Part shown: positions 48,285-56,644 of the stretch, piece after piece | Position numbering within the stretch: position 1 is the stretch's first letter | How the letters are laid out: each line of letters begins with the position of its first letter | Source of the DNA: Gammaproteobacteria bacterium UBA7310 | GTDB taxonomy: Bacteria; Pseudomonadota; Gammaproteobacteria; Pseudomonadales; Ketobacteraceae | Direction of reading: 5' to 3' | DNA length: 64,000 nt | Assembly: GCA_002471665.1 (NCBI GenBank) | Contig: DKQK01000069.1 | Span: 250,731-314,730 of the forward strand | Program-made: the position numbers and the translations under genes | Notes under the pieces: generated by a model | Told to the model about the DNA's origin: nothing | The model's database searches: none | The model's input: the letters and a program-made list of their open reading frames with translations, nothing else

Positions 48285-50960
48285 TCACAGTTTTTTGATG
48301 ATGTATACGATGTCTTCGTCTTTCTCGTCGTCACGAATCTCAAAGCCCATGGATCTGGCCAGTTTGCGCATGGGCACGTTGTCCCGCAGCACAATGCCGT
48401 CCATGAACTTCAAGCCTTTGGCGCGGGCCGCTTCGATCAGCAGTTCCATCAATTTATACCCAATGCCCGTACGATGCCATTGATCTGACACAACCACCGC
48501 GAACTCACAGCTGACACCATCCGGATTCACTACGTAGCGACTGACCCCGATTTCCTGCCAAATGCCATTCTCCTGCACCAGCGCCACCAGCGCCATTTCC
48601 CGGTGATAGTCAATCTGGGTAAAGCGGGCCAGCATCTCCGGCGTTACCCGCTTAACGTTATGCATAAACCGATAATAGCGGGAGCGCTCGGACAGGCTTT
48701 CGATGAATGACTTTTCCAGCTCGGCGTCTTCCGGACGAATGGGGCGAATACGTACATCCAGGCCATTCTTCAACTGCCAGTTGGTTTCCAGATACACCGG
48801 ATAGGGATGAATGGCCATATGTTCATAACGCTTCTGCGCCGGTGGCAAATAATCCACTTCGATCACCGCATCCAGCACGATGGCGTTCTTATCATCCAGC
48901 ACCAGGGGGTTAATATCCAGATTCCGGATCCAGGGCAGCTCGCAGGCAATCTCGGACAAACGCAGAATGATGCGCTCAAGCTCAACACGATTAGCCGCCG
49001 GCATGTTGCGAAAGCTGTCCAGCATCTTCGCCACTTTGGGGGAATCAATCAGCGTCTGGGCCAGCAGGGCATTCAACGGCGGCAGACTGATGGCGATGTC
49101 ATTCATTACCTCGACCATGGTGCCGCCATGGCCAAACACCAGTACCGGGCCGAACACGGAATCGTTTTTGATGCCCAACAGCAACTCCCGGTTGGCGGCC
49201 GATGTCACCATGTGTTCCACGATCACCCCTTCAACACGGGCATCGGGTTTCTTCTCCTGCACGTCGTCCATCAATTTTTTATAGGCAGATCTTACCGCCT
49301 GGGCATTCATCACGTTCAGTGATACACCGGAAAAATCCACCTTGTGACTGATGTCCGGTGAATTGATTTTCAAAACCACAGGGAAACCAACGGATTCGGC
49401 CGCCACCAGCGCTTCATTGGCGGAATGGGTATTCCAGGACGGATTAATGGGTATATTGAACGCTTTCAACACCGCCCGGGATTCAAGTTGATTCAGAATC
49501 TTACGCCCTTCCTGTAGCACCCCTTCGATGATCAGGCGTGCACCCTCAATATCCGGGTGCACATCTTTTGCCATGGACGCCGGTGCCTGCACCAAATACG
49601 TACGATTCTTGAAATAAGTGGTGAGATACTTGGCGGCTTTGACGGCGTTTTCCGGGGATGAGAACACGGGGATTCCCCTTTCCTGCAGGGAGCGTCGAAT
49701 GACCGCCACATTATCGCCTCCCATACAACAAACTACGATGGGCTTGAAACTGGCCTTCTGGATTTTGAACAGGCGCTCGTCCACATCCGCCACCACCCTG
49801 CCACGGGGGGGTGTCAATACCACAATCAGGAAATCCACGCCCTTGTCTTTGGCAATGATTTCACAGGCTTCCATGAATTCATCATTCAGGCCGAAACGGC
49901 TGCTGTAAACCGGATTGACGCTGGCATCCATTGAGCGTAACGAAGCCAGCTTGGCGCTGCTTTCATTGCTCAATTCCGCCAGGGGCAAATTGAGATCATA
50001 GGCTTTATCGCAAGCCATAATGGCCGGCCCCAGGCCGTGTGAAATGATCCCGATCCGTTCACCGCGCACACTGCGATGGATAGGAAACGCCCGCGCCGCC
50101 AGGAACAGGTCCGTCAATGAGTGGGCGCGCACAATACCGGCACGCTCCAATGCGGCATTGAACACATAGTCGTTGCCTACCAATGCCCCCGTATGGGAAA
50201 GCTGTTGCCCCGCCACCTCCCCATGACGGCCGGTTTTCATGACGATAACCGGTTTACTGCGCGCAACCCCCCGCAACCCTGAGAGAAAGCCGCGGGAATC
50301 CTGAACGCCTTCTGCGTAAATAAGGATGCATTCGGTCTGCTGATCAATGACCAGGTAATCCAGGATATCACCGGCATAGACGCCGGCCGCCTGCTCCAGT
50401 GAGATGATGGTGGAAAATCCCACCCCGCTGGCATTGGCCCAATCGGTTACCGCCCGACAGATGGCACCGGAGTGCGATATCAGGGCAATTTTTCCGGGTT
50501 TGATGTCCACTCGATCCAAGGTTGCCCGTATGCCCAGCGCGGGCCGGACAAACCCGTAGCAATCAGGCCCCCACATCCGTATACCCAGGTTATCCGCCTG
50601 CCGGCGCAGGCTTTCAACAAACTGATTACGCAGGAAGCCGTCCCGGTCATCCAAATGCGACAATACCACCACCGAATCGATTCCCACCGCGGCACAGCGA
50701 TCCAACTGTTCGTTAACCTGGGAATCCGGGGTAACGATAATGGCCAGATCCACCCGTCCGGGCACCTGATCAATGGTGTCATAATGCCGGCTGCCACCCA
50801 GTAAAGATCGCTGGCGTGGATGAACCAGCCACACCTTGCCCTTGAATTGCTCTTTCAAACGTTCGGACAGTTTCGCTTCGATGGAGTCACTGCCCTCACC
50901 GGTGCCGATAATGGCAATGGTGGAAGGTTCAAAAAAATGGGTAAGGTAATGCTTCTTCAT
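48285..50960 (-). CDS. patZ: PatZ-type bifunctional ADP-forming acyl-CoA-synthetase-like/GNAT acetyltransferase
   Basis: An 891-residue protein acetyltransferase of the Pat/YfiQ architecture. A CoA-binding NDP-forming synthetase region spans about 1-450 (STIAIIGTGEGS, LISHSGAICRAVTDWA), an ATP-grasp region about 480-700 (FPVVLKINSPDISHKVDFSGV, VFGHGGTMVEVMNDIAISLPPLN), and a C-terminal GNAT domain about 735-891 (VRIRPIRPEDAELEKSFIESLS, YRFMHNVK, VVVSDQWHRTGIGYKLMELLI). PatZ acetylates enzyme lysines, classically acetyl-CoA synthetase. SHTGALVGNDYVF retains a His at the site of the phospho-His of functional ADP-forming synthetases. It is followed after four bases by the HDAC-like gene and preceded by tmcA. 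Confidence 0.94.
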   Translation of the reverse strand: MKKHYLTHFFEPSTIAIIGTGEGSDSIEAKLSERLKEQFKGKVWLVHPRQRSLLGGSRHYDTIDQVPGRVDLAIIVTPDSQVNEQLDRCAAVGIDSVVVLSHLDDRDGFLRNQFVESLRRQADNLGIRMWGPDCYGFVRPALGIRATLDRVDIKPGKIALISHSGAICRAVTDWANASGVGFSTIISLEQAAGVYAGDILDYLVIDQQTECILIYAEGVQDSRGFLSGLRGVARSKPVIVMKTGRHGEVAGQQLSHTGALVGNDYVFNAALERAGIVRAHSLTDLFLAARAFPIHRSVRGERIGIISHGLGPAIMACDKAYDLNLPLAELSNESSAKLASLRSMDASVNPVYSSRFGLNDEFMEACEIIAKDKGVDFLIVVLTPPRGRVVADVDERLFKIQKASFKPIVVCCMGGDNVAVIRRSLQERGIPVFSSPENAVKAAKYLTTYFKNRTYLVQAPASMAKDVHPDIEGARLIIEGVLQEGRKILNQLESRAVLKAFNIPINPSWNTHSANEALVAAESVGFPVVLKINSPDISHKVDFSGVSLNVMNAQAVRSAYKKLMDDVQEKKPDARVEGVIVEHMVTSAANRELLLGIKNDSVFGPVLVFGHGGTMVEVMNDIAISLPPLNALLAQTLIDSPKVAKMLDSFRNMPAANRVELERIILRLSEIACELPWIRNLDINPLVLDDKNAIVLDAVIEVDYLPPAQKRYEHMAIHPYPVYLETNWQLKNGLDVRIRPIRPEDAELEKSFIESLSERSRYYRFMHNVKRVTPEMLARFTQIDYHREMALVALVQENGIWQEIGVSRYVVNPDGVSCEFAVVVSDQWHRTGIGYKLMELLIEAARAKGLKFMDGIVLRDNVPMRKLARSMGFEIRDDEKDEDIVYIIKKL

Positions 50961-50983
50961 TGAGATTCAGCCGTTCAACAATG

Positions 50984-53125
50984 TCAATTGGATAAAGTCC
51001 AGTGGAAACCACGGGCCAGCGCCTGCCTGAGCAGTTTGCGGGCCTGCTTGATGCCGGTGAGTTGCAGCGTGGAAATACAGTGCGGCCAGGGATGGTTCTG
51101 TAGCACCTTCATGATCACCAGTTTGCGCTCCGACTCCGGCAACTGATCCCAGGCCAGACCCGAGATCGGCAGCGACCACAGTGAACGCCAGACAGCGGCT
51201 GCGGCGTTTTCATAAGGAGTATAGCCTGCCAGAAACCGCTGTAACGCCTGTTGATCTCTCTCATGGTTTGGCAAAGTGGCCGGTACGGTGCTGTGATGAC
51301 GGGCACAAAGCTGCAATACCAACGATGCAGGCAATTGCTGATGTGTGAGCATCAGCTGGATGGGCAAATCCTCGTGGAACCCCGTTAAGGCAGCCTGCAC
51401 CATGGCCTGCCCTCCATCACTTAGCCCCTGATAGACCAACAGACTGTGGGCACCGGTGGTCGCCTCCCGCTGATAACCCACCCTGATGCAGGCATATTCA
51501 TTCTTGTGCCAGAACTGAAGCACAGCGGCACTGCCGGAGAACAAAGAACCGATTCCATCAGCACCTTCCGCGCGCGCCTGTCTTAACAGGTGTGCAAGCA
51601 GCTCGGAGCCCAGCCCTGTGCCCTGCAATTGGGGTTGTACCGCTATCCTCACAATGCGCCAGTGACACATCCCCAAGGCCTGCGCTTGCCCCAGGTGCAC
51701 CGCCAACGATTGCGGCAGAACCTGGCCATGGGGCCGGCGCTTCCCCTCTGTGATGTGCTCGGCCAGGTTCCCGCCAAGCTCGCCTTCACAGGCCACCATC
51801 GCCACCGCGTACACCTGATGGGCGTCCCGCAGGGTAAACAGCCGCACATTGCCACCATCGAGCATACTGCGCAAATCACTGGGGCGGGTTCGATAGTGTG
51901 CCGACATCAACAACTCAAACAGCTGATTAAGTTGCGCCTCCGCATGGTCATCACACTGGTAAGTGAATTCCCCAAACTGCAGTGACGGGTGCCCGCCAGG
52001 GTCAATGTTGTCTGCGCCCTGCGGCTTCAACAGCAGTAGTTTCTGCAACAGGCCTTCCAACCAATCCTGCTCCTGCCAGCGCACCGGCTGCCGCATTTCG
52101 TGCCTTACCCAATCGGGAAACTGCTGATTCAGATGCTGGTGAAATCGAACGCTGAAACCGCGCCCCGTGCCCTCGTAGCCGTTGACCGTTGTCGCCATCA
52201 CTGCCCGCGAATAGTGGGACAGTATGCGCTTGAGCAGGTGCGGAGCAATGGCTGCGGCCTCATCAACCATCAACAGATCTGCCTTGGGGAGCACCTGCAA
52301 CAGCCGGTCGGGGGCATAAAACTCAGCGTTAAAGGGCCGATCGGGATGGGGCCTGGCAAACCGCAACAGGGTCTCTGCGTTTTCGACCCGGGGTGCGGTA
52401 ATCACAATGCGCTTGCCGGCCTCTGCCAGACGGGCAACGGCCAGGCCCAGGGCGACACTCTTACCCCGCCCACGATCCGCTTCGATGACCAATGGCCGCT
52501 TGCGATGGCCCTGGATCACCTTCAATATCAGTTCCATCGCTGTACGCTGGCAGTCAGTCACACAGCCGGCATCATCCACGCGCCGTTGTTGCACCGGTAA
52601 ATCCGGCAACTGCGGGACACTCAGGCCCGGCGCACAGGTGCCAGAGCGCTGATAGAGGTGGGCGCGGTAAGGGTATTGCCGCAGTATCCAGGCGGCACGG
52701 GTCGTGAACCGGTTGCGGACCCTGGCAACCCCCCAGGGTTCCACCGCGATTTTACGGGCAAACGGATCGGCAAAACGCGGCCACTCATCCAAAGGCGGAC
52801 ACAACACCCACACACAACCACCGCCCCGAATATTGCCGCAGAGAGCTGCCAGGGCATCGGGATTGAAACCGCTGTAGGCATCAAACACGCCCTGCTGTGC
52901 CTCCCGCCCCAGCTCGTGGTTATATCGGTCGGCCGGCAGTGTCCAGGCGCCGGCCGGCGATCGCGTGGAATACCACAGCACCGATTCTGCACCCAGCCCC
53001 GCCAAAGCAACCTGTACCGTTTCCAGTGCCCAGTCCGCGTCTCCCTCCACCAGCACCAACAAACGCCGGTCACTGTGCACCAGTTTGTTGGTCAACTGCT
53101 GTAACTGCCCCTGCCATGCCAACAT
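50984..53125 (-). CDS. tmcA: tRNA(Met) cytidine acetyltransferase
   Basis: About 713 residues, full length for TmcA, which makes N4-acetylcytidine at the wobble position of elongator tRNA-Met. It has an N-terminal DUF1726-type domain, an RNA-helicase-like ATPase with Walker A (VIEADRGRGKSVALGLA) and Walker B (ADLLMVDEAAAIA), ATTVNGYEGTGRGFSVRF, and a GNAT domain (VRIAVQPQLQGTGLGSELLAHLL). The C-terminal HPWPHCISTLQLTGIKQARKLLRQAL is the tRNA-binding tail. GTG 53128 and ATG 53125 both fit; the GTG overlaps the stop of the upstream flavoprotein. It is cotranscribed with the patZ-type gene 23 bases downstream. Confidence 0.95.
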   Translation of the reverse strand: MLAWQGQLQQLTNKLVHSDRRLLVLVEGDADWALETVQVALAGLGAESVLWYSTRSPAGAWTLPADRYNHELGREAQQGVFDAYSGFNPDALAALCGNIRGGGCVWVLCPPLDEWPRFADPFARKIAVEPWGVARVRNRFTTRAAWILRQYPYRAHLYQRSGTCAPGLSVPQLPDLPVQQRRVDDAGCVTDCQRTAMELILKVIQGHRKRPLVIEADRGRGKSVALGLAVARLAEAGKRIVITAPRVENAETLLRFARPHPDRPFNAEFYAPDRLLQVLPKADLLMVDEAAAIAPHLLKRILSHYSRAVMATTVNGYEGTGRGFSVRFHQHLNQQFPDWVRHEMRQPVRWQEQDWLEGLLQKLLLLKPQGADNIDPGGHPSLQFGEFTYQCDDHAEAQLNQLFELLMSAHYRTRPSDLRSMLDGGNVRLFTLRDAHQVYAVAMVACEGELGGNLAEHITEGKRRPHGQVLPQSLAVHLGQAQALGMCHWRIVRIAVQPQLQGTGLGSELLAHLLRQARAEGADGIGSLFSGSAAVLQFWHKNEYACIRVGYQREATTGAHSLLVYQGLSDGGQAMVQAALTGFHEDLPIQLMLTHQQLPASLVLQLCARHHSTVPATLPNHERDQQALQRFLAGYTPYENAAAAVWRSLWSLPISGLAWDQLPESERKLVIMKVLQNHPWPHCISTLQLTGIKQARKLLRQALARGFHWTLSN

Positions 53126-54237
53126 CACCTTTGGTACTGCTCCATAAAGCCAACATCAATCCTGTTTTTCCAACGCCACACCCAAGCCCCGCTGCAATAC
53201 AGCCAGCCCCGGGAGGCCAGCGCTTTCTTCTCACCCAGGCTGATGAGTTTCAGGTAGCGGCGCTGTGGGTGGAAAGGTTGCAGTGGCTCACCGCGCACAA
53301 GCCGCAATAGGTTCTGCGCGAGAACCGGCCCCTGCCTCACCGCATAAACACCGGCTTTAGGCAGCGGCCGGGGAAAATGAGCAATATCACCCACCGCAAA
53401 CACGTTATGCATCGACTTGACCCTGAGATCCTCATCCACTCTGATATAACCCTGGTCCGATAAGGGCAGCCCGCAGCCGGATAATGACTGCGGCGGCACC
53501 GCCGACGTACAGAGCAGGGTGAAGTCACTGTGCAATCGCTGCCCGTCGGCTAACTGAAGCCCATCTGCCTGAATGGCCGTGACCTCAACATGGGTAAGAC
53601 AATGGATACCCGCGGCATCCAACGCCTGTTTTGCCCGCCGCCGCACCATTGGATTGTGCCCCTCCAATAGCCCGCCACCGGCGATCAAGCGCCAGTGCCA
53701 GGGCCTTTCGCCCTGTGTTGTTTGTATTCGATGGGCCATGGCCAATCCCAATTCAACCCCCGCAACACCACCGCCCACCACGGAAACCGTACGCGGTTTG
53801 GTGCGATCCACCTGTTCAAGAAATGCTTCCCAGTGGCGCAAAAACTGATGAGCCGGTTTGACCGTTACAGCATGGACAGCTCCCTGCACCGGTTCTGTTG
53901 CCGGCACAGAGCCGATGTCCAGCGACAGCATATCAAAGGTCAGGCTCTCGCCCGATTCCAGTAAAACCCTTTGCGCGTCGGTTTCCAGCGCCTTGAATCG
54001 CCCCGGATTCCAGGTTACCCCATGGCATTCACACAGAGCAGGCAGGTTGATCAGGCAATCCTCCGTTCGGTAGTGACCGGCCACCACCCCGGGGATCATA
54101 CCGGAATAGACCGCCATCGGCTCCGGATTGAGCAACATCATCTCTACGGCCAGCCCCGAAAACAGGCTCTGGAACCGCCGCACCACTTCTATATGGGCGT
54201 GGCCGCCGCCAATCAAAAGGATCCTGATGGGATTCAT
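53125..54237 (-). CDS. NDH-2-like FAD oxidoreductase of the SelD-N-terminal type
   Basis: A 370-residue pyridine-nucleotide-disulfide-type flavoprotein. The first Rossmann motif is RILLIGGGHAHIEVVRRF and the second VSVVGGGVAGVELGLAMAHR. The FAD-binding C-terminal block is VFAVGDIAHFPRPLPKAGVYAVRQGPVLA, then YLKLISLGEKKALASRGWLYCSGAWVWRWKNRIDVGFMEQYQ; the end of this resembles the flavoprotein module fused to selenophosphate synthetase (SelD) in many bacteria. Here it stands alone. No redox-active Cys pair of the glutathione-reductase kind is present, so it is closer to NADH or sulfide-quinone reductases. It overlaps tmcA by the stop/start bases and opens the four-gene operon; a GAGAG site precedes the ATG. 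Confidence 0.88.
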   Translation of the reverse strand: MNPIRILLIGGGHAHIEVVRRFQSLFSGLAVEMMLLNPEPMAVYSGMIPGVVAGHYRTEDCLINLPALCECHGVTWNPGRFKALETDAQRVLLESGESLTFDMLSLDIGSVPATEPVQGAVHAVTVKPAHQFLRHWEAFLEQVDRTKPRTVSVVGGGVAGVELGLAMAHRIQTTQGERPWHWRLIAGGGLLEGHNPMVRRRAKQALDAAGIHCLTHVEVTAIQADGLQLADGQRLHSDFTLLCTSAVPPQSLSGCGLPLSDQGYIRVDEDLRVKSMHNVFAVGDIAHFPRPLPKAGVYAVRQGPVLAQNLLRLVRGEPLQPFHPQRRYLKLISLGEKKALASRGWLYCSGAWVWRWKNRIDVGFMEQYQR

Positions 54238-54311
54238 TACACTCTCTGCGTTGATTTCCTGAGATTAAATCTATACTTACAGATACTACTACTGGTTCGG
54301 GGCAGGATGAA

Positions 54312-55028
54312 ATGGACAGAAATTACACGAAGCGGGTACGCTACGAATTTATTTTCAAATCCCAGGACAACTTCCAATATGAGGTGGACATCGATCCCAA
54401 CACGCTGGAACACCCGGCGCCGCTGGGGAGTGCACCGGAATGGACGGCATTGGACACAGACAAATGCCCCCACTGTCCATTGAACAGCAACACCACTGAA
54501 AACTGCCCTCTGGCGCGACGTATCGCCCCCATACTGAGCTTCAGTGCGCACCCTGCGTTTGAATCGGTCAAAGTCAGAGTCCACAAGGACAACATGACCA
54601 TGGAGAGTCAGTCCACCGTACAGGAGGCCTATCGCTCACTGATTGGTTTGATAATGGCAACCAGCGGGTGTCCCCATACGGGATTCTTCAAGCCCATGGC
54701 ATGGTTTCACCTGCCTTTCTCGACTCAGGATGAAACGCTCTTCAGAGCCTGCGCCACCTTTTTACTGTTTCAGTTTTTTGATCCGGTTGACCCCGAGGGC
54801 GGCAACCATTTTAGTGACCTGAAACAAGTGTATGAAGATATTCATATCGTCAATCAGCACATCGCCAAACGGCTAAAGAAAGCGTCCGCATCCGAGTCCA
54901 CCTTAAATGCACTCACCATACTGGATATTTTTGCCCAGTCTTTCCTGCCCACGCTGAACGAGTCTCTGCAGGAACTTTCGTTTCTCTTCAAGCCGGGGGT
55001 TAACGAAGTCAGCTTTGAGAACCCCTGA
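54312..55028 (+). CDS. uncharacterised Cys-containing protein encoded with a diguanylate cyclase
   Basis: I do not recognise the family by name. The 238-residue soluble protein has an N-terminal beta segment (RVRYEFIFKSQDNFQYEVDI), then a Cys cluster CPHCPLNSNTTENCPL (about 52-67), a later GCPHTGFFKPMAWFHLPFS, and a helical C-terminal half. Repeated CPH/CPL motifs suggest metal binding or a redox centre. AGGA lies four bases before the ATG. Its stop is three bases from the GTG start of the 7TM-GGDEF gene, so the two are almost certainly cotranscribed and may form a sensor-output pair. Confidence 0.75.
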   Translation: MDRNYTKRVRYEFIFKSQDNFQYEVDIDPNTLEHPAPLGSAPEWTALDTDKCPHCPLNSNTTENCPLARRIAPILSFSAHPAFESVKVRVHKDNMTMESQSTVQEAYRSLIGLIMATSGCPHTGFFKPMAWFHLPFSTQDETLFRACATFLLFQFFDPVDPEGGNHFSDLKQVYEDIHIVNQHIAKRLKKASASESTLNALTILDIFAQSFLPTLNESLQELSFLFKPGVNEVSFENP

Positions 55029-55031
55029 GCA

Positions 55032-56639
55032 GTGATCCGCGACAGCAGGATTCAGCGCATCCTCGCTGCAGGGGTTGGTCTCCTGTGTCTGCTGCTAGCC
55101 TGGTCGGCTCAGGGAAAGCCGGTGGAACTCAACGTAGCGCAACAATATTATCTGTCTATTGACGCTCAGGTGCTTAGCGATCCGGCAACCCCGGTGTCGG
55201 AGCTATGGATTCCCGCGAGGGACGATTTTGTCCCGGTACCTGAATCCGACCCGCGTAACTCCCTGTGGTATCGCGTTGACCTCATCAACCGCTCCCCCCA
55301 AGAAAACTGGCATCTGGTCATCAGCAACACTCTGATTGAAGAAATCAACCTGTTCACGGTAAACGCCGGAGCACAGCATCACACCCGTAACGGATACTTT
55401 CGGCAGGCGCCCTTTGATATCTCCAATGGTGTGGACATCCATCTGCCCTTCAATGAAGCCGTCAGTGTCTGGATCAATATTAAAGCGCCTTACATCAGCC
55501 AACAACCGTTGATCAGCATCATTCCCGACGAGCTTTATGCCCAGCATCATTTCAACTACACCAGTATGATTCTGATTGCCATCGGCGCGATGCTGGCACT
55601 GGTGCTCTATAATGCCTTCCTCTACTACCCAACCCGGGACCCATCCTTTATCTGGTACGCAGGCTACCAGTTATTGTGTACGTTCGCCTGGGCCATGCAC
55701 TTCAAAATCATGCTGTACTGTTTTGACGTGCCGTTGGATGCCAGCACCCTGTATCTGCCCTTCTTTATTGCCGGGGCCGCCAGTTTCATGTTTGCGCTTT
55801 CATTTCTGCGCCTGCCGCACCGTAGCTGGATCACATTGCTGGTACGGGCGTTGGCCATTGCCATGGTCGTATTCGGTTTACTGGGACTATTGCTGCCGCT
55901 GCCGCTCTACCAACTGACATTAACAGTGTGTACCTACGTCTGGATGTTCGTAATGCTCGGGCTGGGGATTTGGCGCCTTAACAAAGGATATCGTCCGGCC
56001 CGAATCTATGTCATTGGATTTGGAGTTCTTACCACTTACTTTCTATTTACACTGGCAGGCAACCTGGCCGCAACCACCCTGTTTGATAATCAGCTGTTGT
56101 GGGCGCTCTGGGTGCAGCTGTTTGATGCCATTGCGCTGGCATTGGCATTGGCCGACCGGATTAATTTCCTGCGCAAATCCCGTCAATACGCCGACAAACG
56201 AGCCAGCACCGATCAGCTAACCGGGCTACCCAACCGAACCGCCTTCGAGCGGGATATTCGCGCCTGGGAGGCCTATTATTCGGAAGGTATTGTTCAGGAG
56301 TTTTTTCTGACCTTTATCGATGTGGACGGACTCAAGCGGGTCAATGATCAACTTGGCCATAACGAGGGGGATCGATTGTTGTCACTGGTCGCTCAGTGGC
56401 TCATCAGCCAAAGCCAGCAGCAAAACGTCTATCGGCTGGGGGGTGATGAGTTTGTAATTCTTACCCGCGCGCAGATTCAATGGAATCTGACCAGCCTGCA
56501 TAAACTATTAAGCGATGAAGGCTTCCCCAATTCAGACCTCAGTATCGGCAGCAGCAGCTATTCGGAAAGCGGCAACCGCTCAACACTGTTAAAGCTTGCC
56601 GATGAACGCATGTATGCTATCAAACACAGTAACCGCTAG
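55032..56639 (+). CDS. 7TMR-DISM diguanylate cyclase
   Basis: A 535-residue membrane enzyme. It has a signal peptide (IQRILAAGVGLLCLLLAWSAQG), a periplasmic 7TMR-DISMED2 domain of about 130 residues (SLWYRVDLINRSPQENWHLVI), seven transmembrane helices (about 180-375: MILIAIGAMLALVLYNAFLYYP, FFIAGAASFMFALSFLRLP, and others), and a GGDEF domain (about 385-535). The active site is RLGGDEFVIL, with FIDVDGLKRVNDQLGHNEGDRLL before it, so it should make c-di-GMP. No RxxD inhibitory site is seen at the expected place before GGDEF. The start is a GTG. The DISMED2 domain binds carbohydrate-like ligands in other proteins. Confidence 0.94.
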   Translation: MIRDSRIQRILAAGVGLLCLLLAWSAQGKPVELNVAQQYYLSIDAQVLSDPATPVSELWIPARDDFVPVPESDPRNSLWYRVDLINRSPQENWHLVISNTLIEEINLFTVNAGAQHHTRNGYFRQAPFDISNGVDIHLPFNEAVSVWINIKAPYISQQPLISIIPDELYAQHHFNYTSMILIAIGAMLALVLYNAFLYYPTRDPSFIWYAGYQLLCTFAWAMHFKIMLYCFDVPLDASTLYLPFFIAGAASFMFALSFLRLPHRSWITLLVRALAIAMVVFGLLGLLLPLPLYQLTLTVCTYVWMFVMLGLGIWRLNKGYRPARIYVIGFGVLTTYFLFTLAGNLAATTLFDNQLLWALWVQLFDAIALALALADRINFLRKSRQYADKRASTDQLTGLPNRTAFERDIRAWEAYYSEGIVQEFFLTFIDVDGLKRVNDQLGHNEGDRLLSLVAQWLISQSQQQNVYRLGGDEFVILTRAQIQWNLTSLHKLLSDEGFPNSDLSIGSSSYSESGNRSTLLKLADERMYAIKHSNR

Positions 56640-56644
56640 CTGAA

